DNA from: Sphingobium baderi
GTDB lineage: Bacteria; Pseudomonadota; Alphaproteobacteria; Sphingomonadales; Sphingomonadaceae
Assembly (NCBI RefSeq): GCF_001456115.1
Contig: NZ_CP013264.1
Coordinates: forward strand, 558,001-622,000
Length of the DNA stretch: 64,000 nt
Reading direction: 5' to 3'
In this document: positions 61,193-64,000 of the stretch, piece by piece
How positions within the stretch are numbered: position 1 is the first letter of the stretch
Layout of the letters: each line of letters begins with the position of its first letter
Position numbers and translations under genes: made by a program
The notes under the pieces: generated by a model
What the model was told of the DNA's origin: nothing
What the model saw: the letters and a program-made list of their open reading frames with translations, nothing else
The model's database searches: none

Positions 61193-62407
61193 TCAGACGC
61201 GCCTGATGACCATCGCAGTGCCCATGCCCGCACCGACGCACAGATTGATGAGCGCCGTTTCCTTGCCGGAGCGTTCCAGCTCATCCACCATCGTCCCCAG
61301 TATCATGCCGCCGGTGGCGCCCAGCGGATGCCCCATGGCGATCGCGCCACCATTGACGTTGATCTTCGCCGGATCGATGTCGAGTGCCTGGATGTAGCGC
61401 AGCACCACCGCCGCAAAGGCTTCATTGAGTTCGAACAGATCGATGTCGTCACGCGCCATGCCCAGCCGGTCAAGCAGCTTGCGCGTCACGAATTCGGGCC
61501 CGGTCAGCATGATCGTCGGATCGGATCCGATAGATGCGGTCCCCAATATCCGTGCCCGCGGTTTGAGACCGGCGGCATCGCCCGCGGCCTTCGATCCGAT
61601 CAGCACCGCCGAGGCGCCATCGACGATCCCCGAAGAATTGCCGCCATGATGGACATGATTGATCGGCCCCATATCGGGATATCGGGCTTGCGCGACGGCG
61701 TCATAGCCCTGCTCTCCCATCTTCGCGAAGGCCGGTTTCAACCCGGCGAGGGACTGCATATCGGTCTGCGGGCGCATATGTTCGTCATGATCGAGGAGGA
61801 TGAGGCCCGCCTGGTCCAGCACGGGCACGACCGATCGCGCGAACCGCCCATCGCGCCATGCCGATGCGGCGCGGCGCTGGCTCTCGACCGCATAGGCATC
61901 GACATCTTCGCGGCCAAAGCCATGAATCGTCGCGACCATGTCGGCGCCGATGCCCTGTGGCGCATAATAATGGTCGAAGGCAAAGGCCGGGTCGACCATC
62001 ATCGCGCCTCCGTCAGCCGCCAGCGCGACGCGCGACATGGATTCGACGCCACCGCCAACGGCAAGGCGCGCCTCGCCCATGGCGACCTTGGCCGCCGCCA
62101 TGTTGCACGCCTCCAGTCCCGATGCACAGAATCGATTGACCTGCACCCCCGGCACGCGCTCGTCATAGCCCGCGACAAGGGCAGCGATCCGCGCAATGTC
62201 GCTGCCCTGTTCGCCGACCGGCATGACGCAGCCCATGATCACATCGTCCACCAGCGCGGTGTCCAGCCCATTGCGGTCGCGGATCGCCCGCAAGACCTGC
62301 GCCGCAAGCGAAAGCGCAGTAATCTCATGGAGCGCGCCATCGGGCCGCCCCTTGCCGCGCGGGGTGCGAACGGCGTCATAAATATAGACATCGGGCATGG
62401 CGGTCAT
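61193..62407 (-). CDS. Acetyl-CoA C-acyltransferase (thiolase)
   Basis: The 404-residue thiolase has nucleophile Cys94 in [19 protein letters not shown], His in [15 protein letters not shown] near 358, and the second Cys in [14 protein letters not shown] near 388. This is the FadA-like, degradative type. It cleaves a 3-oxoacyl-CoA to acetyl-CoA. It forms an operon with the enoyl-CoA hydratase-like gene. An internal ATG three codons in is an alternative start. It is divergent from the 2-hydroxyacid dehydrogenase. Confidence 0.93.
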   Translation of the reverse strand: MTAMPDVYIYDAVRTPRGKGRPDGALHEITALSLAAQVLRAIRDRNGLDTALVDDVIMGCVMPVGEQGSDIARIAALVAGYDERVPGVQVNRFCASGLEACNMAAAKVAMGEARLAVGGGVESMSRVALAADGGAMMVDPAFAFDHYYAPQGIGADMVATIHGFGREDVDAYAVESQRRAASAWRDGRFARSVVPVLDQAGLILLDHDEHMRPQTDMQSLAGLKPAFAKMGEQGYDAVAQARYPDMGPINHVHHGGNSSGIVDGASAVLIGSKAAGDAAGLKPRARILGTASIGSDPTIMLTGPEFVTRKLLDRLGMARDDIDLFELNEAFAAVVLRYIQALDIDPAKINVNGGAIAMGHPLGATGGMILGTMVDELERSGKETALINLCVGAGMGTAMVIRRV

Positions 62408-62545
62408 CTGCTTGCCAGTGCCCGCGCCGATGCCTCGCCATTGATCCTCATCCTCATCCTTCCCGATACAATGATCCGTTGAGGCGGTTCTGACACTGAA
62501 ATGAAGAACGGCGAACGGCGGCGGATGACAGGAGATGACCTTTCA

Positions 62546-62580
62546 GGACAATTTTGCACGGATCGCGCATTTTGGCGCTC
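62546..62580. promoter_or_regulatory. Two ATTTTG sites in thiolase/dehydrogenase divergent region
   Basis: GGACAATTTTGCACGG (ATTTTG 62551-62556) and CGCGCATTTTGGCGCT (ATTTTG 62569-62574) are direct repeats 18 bases apart. They resemble the sites at 52761-52820. AraC-type activators bind such direct repeats. The remaining gap (62408-62666) shows no other clear signal. Confidence 0.5.
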
Positions 62581-62666
62581 AGGGCCAATTGCTGACACGC
62601 GCTGCCATCGACCGCCGGGTCATGCGCTGATTGTCTGCGCCGTCGATAATGAAGGGGTTAAAGCCG

Positions 62667-63638
62667 ATGCACATCCTGATCGCGGGTCCGGACAATGCCC
62701 GGCCATTTCTGGAAAAGCTGGCTGCGGCGATTCCGAAGGGCGGCGCGGATGTCGCGTGCCGATACGATCTGGACAGGCCATCCGATTACGACAAATGGGC
62801 GGATACCGATATATTGGTGGCGTTTGCCAGGCCCTGCGACCGCAGGGACATGGATCTCGCTCCCCGGCTGGGCGCCATCATTCTGCCCTCGCTGGGTTTT
62901 GACGGGGTCGACATCGACGCCGCGACTGCGCGCGGCATCGCCGTCGCAAACGGCCATGTGATCGAGAATTTTGAAACCGTGGCGGAAGCTGCGTTCCTGT
63001 TCATGCTGATGTCCCTCTACGACATTCATGAAGCGCAGGCGCGCCTGCGCCTTGGGGCAATACGCACCGGCCCGCCCGCCGCCCGGATGCTCAAGGGCAA
63101 GACGATAGGCATCATCGGGTTCGGCAACATAGCACGCGCATTGGTCGGGCGGCTCGAAGGATGGGGCGCCCGGACCCTTGTCTCTAGCCGCAGCCCCATC
63201 GCCCATCCGGGCGGCGGCGTCATCCGGTGCGACCTCGACACCCTGCTTGCCAATAGCGATATCGTCCTGCCGCTTGTCCCCTTGACCGGGGAGACGCAAG
63301 GACTGTTCACCAAAAAACGGCTGCTGAGCATGAAGAGGGGCGCCCTCTTCATAAACCTGTCACGCGGCGCCGTCGTCGACGAAGCGGCTCTTTGCGATCC
63401 GGAGGTCATCGGGCATCTGGGCGGCATCGCGCTGGATGTGTTCGAAGTCGAGCCGCTGCCCAAGGACAGCCCGCTGCGCCATCACCCCAAAGCGATACTG
63501 ACCGGCCACGAAATCGCGCATACGCAGGAAAACCTGACCGCCTTGTTCGATATGGCGCTGAAGAACATCCTGTCAGCGGTGGCCGGCGACGCCATGCCCA
63601 CTCTTCTCAATCCAGCGTCGGGGCAAGTTTCGGGATAG
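62667..63638 (+). CDS. D-isomer-specific 2-hydroxyacid dehydrogenase
   Basis: The 323-residue NAD-dependent enzyme has TIGIIGFGNIARALVGRL (Gly motif near 150), SRGAVVDEAAL (Arg), DVFEVEPLP (Glu) and LTGHEIAHTQEN (His). It reduces a 2-oxoacid or oxidises a 2-hydroxyacid. The start at 62667 (MHILIAGPD) has AAGGGG upstream, though one at 62649 is possible. It is divergent from the thiolase operon. It could interconvert the substrate of the FAD-linked oxidase and the IOR 2-oxoacid. Confidence 0.88.
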   Translation: MHILIAGPDNARPFLEKLAAAIPKGGADVACRYDLDRPSDYDKWADTDILVAFARPCDRRDMDLAPRLGAIILPSLGFDGVDIDAATARGIAVANGHVIENFETVAEAAFLFMLMSLYDIHEAQARLRLGAIRTGPPAARMLKGKTIGIIGFGNIARALVGRLEGWGARTLVSSRSPIAHPGGGVIRCDLDTLLANSDIVLPLVPLTGETQGLFTKKRLLSMKRGALFINLSRGAVVDEAALCDPEVIGHLGGIALDVFEVEPLPKDSPLRHHPKAILTGHEIAHTQENLTALFDMALKNILSAVAGDAMPTLLNPASGQVSG

Positions 63639-63659
63639 TCGGTTCGCGCAGGCCGGCCC

Positions 63660-64000
63660 TCACTCCCAGCCGCCGCCCAGCGCCAGGAAGATCGCGACCT
63701 GATCCAGCAGCAGTTGCGATCGCGCCGCCGCCGCCGCGGCTTCCGCGCCCGCCAGGCTCCGCTGCGCGTCCAGCAGCGACAGGAAATCCCCGCGCCCGAA
63801 GCGGAACAGCCGCTGCGCCTGTCCGGCCGACACCGCCGCGCTGTCCCGCGCCGCATCCAGCGCCGCCGCGCGCTCGGCGTCCCGGCGATAGGTTTCCAGC
63901 GCGCTCTCCGCCTGCCGCAGCGCCTCCAGCACCGTCCCGTCGAAGCGGGCAAGGTCCGCCTTCACCTGCGCGTCGGCCTGGTCGATCCGCGCCCGCACGA
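63660..64000 (-). CDS. NodT-type outer-membrane efflux protein, C-terminal part
   Basis: The 113 visible residues include FDGTVLEALRQAESALETYR and LFRFGRGDFLSLLDAQRSLA, the C-terminal coiled-coil and barrel repeat of TolC/NodT efflux lipoproteins. The N-terminus lies beyond the right edge. It works with an RND pump and adaptor. It converges with the dehydrogenase (21-base gap). Confidence 0.85.
   Translation of the reverse strand, partial: VRARIDQADAQVKADLARFDGTVLEALRQAESALETYRRDAERAAALDAARDSAAVSAGQAQRLFRFGRGDFLSLLDAQRSLAGAEAAAAAARSQLLLDQVAIFLALGGGWE

Noticed and set aside
1..64000. tRNA, rRNA or integrase/insertion sequence genes
   Set aside because: No cloverleaf T-loop signature, rRNA segment, transposase or integrase motif was found on reading, so island borders cannot be fixed by an attachment site.

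Overview
The window is GC-rich, densely packed alphaproteobacterial chromosome. It looks like a sphingomonad (Sphingomonadales, for example Sphingobium, Novosphingobium or Sphingomonas). This rests on the metX-metW / hisC-tyrC block, DivK, DUF3572, the CobS-OsmC-CobT group next to a J-domain protein and BolA, and a TonB receptor with the family-typical DDIVVTATKR segment beside SDR, SnoaL and P450 genes. No 16S rRNA, tRNA or CRISPR array was seen.

Left part (1-35.2 kb), mostly housekeeping. It holds hisN and a macro-domain protein, rpmI-rplT, a LysE-type exporter and pheS-pheT. Next come a repeat-filled 0.4-kb gap, a secreted small protein, an aldose-1-epimerase relative and prfC. These are followed by metX-metW, a 2-hydroxyacid dehydrogenase, hisC-tyrC, plsC, and ftsE-ftsX with a DUF218 gene. 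A zinc-ribbon membrane protein, a Bcr/CflA exporter and a Sel1 mini-protein come next. An overlapping minus-strand string then runs DUF3572, HAD, RidA, GDPD and FemAB-like. After it lie divK, a Tat-lipoprotein PhoX with a Pho box, rpmG, a GDT1-type transporter, dps, a GreA-like factor, cobT-osmC-cobS, a J-domain protein, bolA and pirin.

Right part (35.2-63.6 kb), a large accessory catabolic region. It starts with DUF1214 and sulfotransferase genes divergent from an SDR, then a sodium:solute symporter with a small partner. A minus-strand run of about 12 kb follows. In transcription order it is SnoaL-like, P450, FAD-linked 2-hydroxyacid oxidase, Rieske ferredoxin, GST, a giant indolepyruvate:ferredoxin oxidoreductase, aldehyde dehydrogenase, SDR, SnoaL-like, EthD and SDR. 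Facing it is a TonB-dependent receptor-SnoaL-SDR operon. Beyond that lie an orphan cytochrome-oxidase III/IV-like membrane operon, an AraC regulator, two broken genes fused back to back, a thiolase/enoyl-CoA hydratase operon and a second 2-hydroxyacid dehydrogenase. The window ends inside an outer-membrane efflux gene.

The inferred logic of the right part is as follows. The substrate enters through the TonB receptor and is oxidised by the P450, SDRs and ALDH. A 2-hydroxyacid is oxidised to a 2-oxoacid, which the IOR converts to an acyl-CoA for thiolytic degradation. An ATTTTG-centred motif recurs in the three main divergent or leader regions and may be the operator of the local AraC regulator. 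The substrate cannot be read from the sequence.
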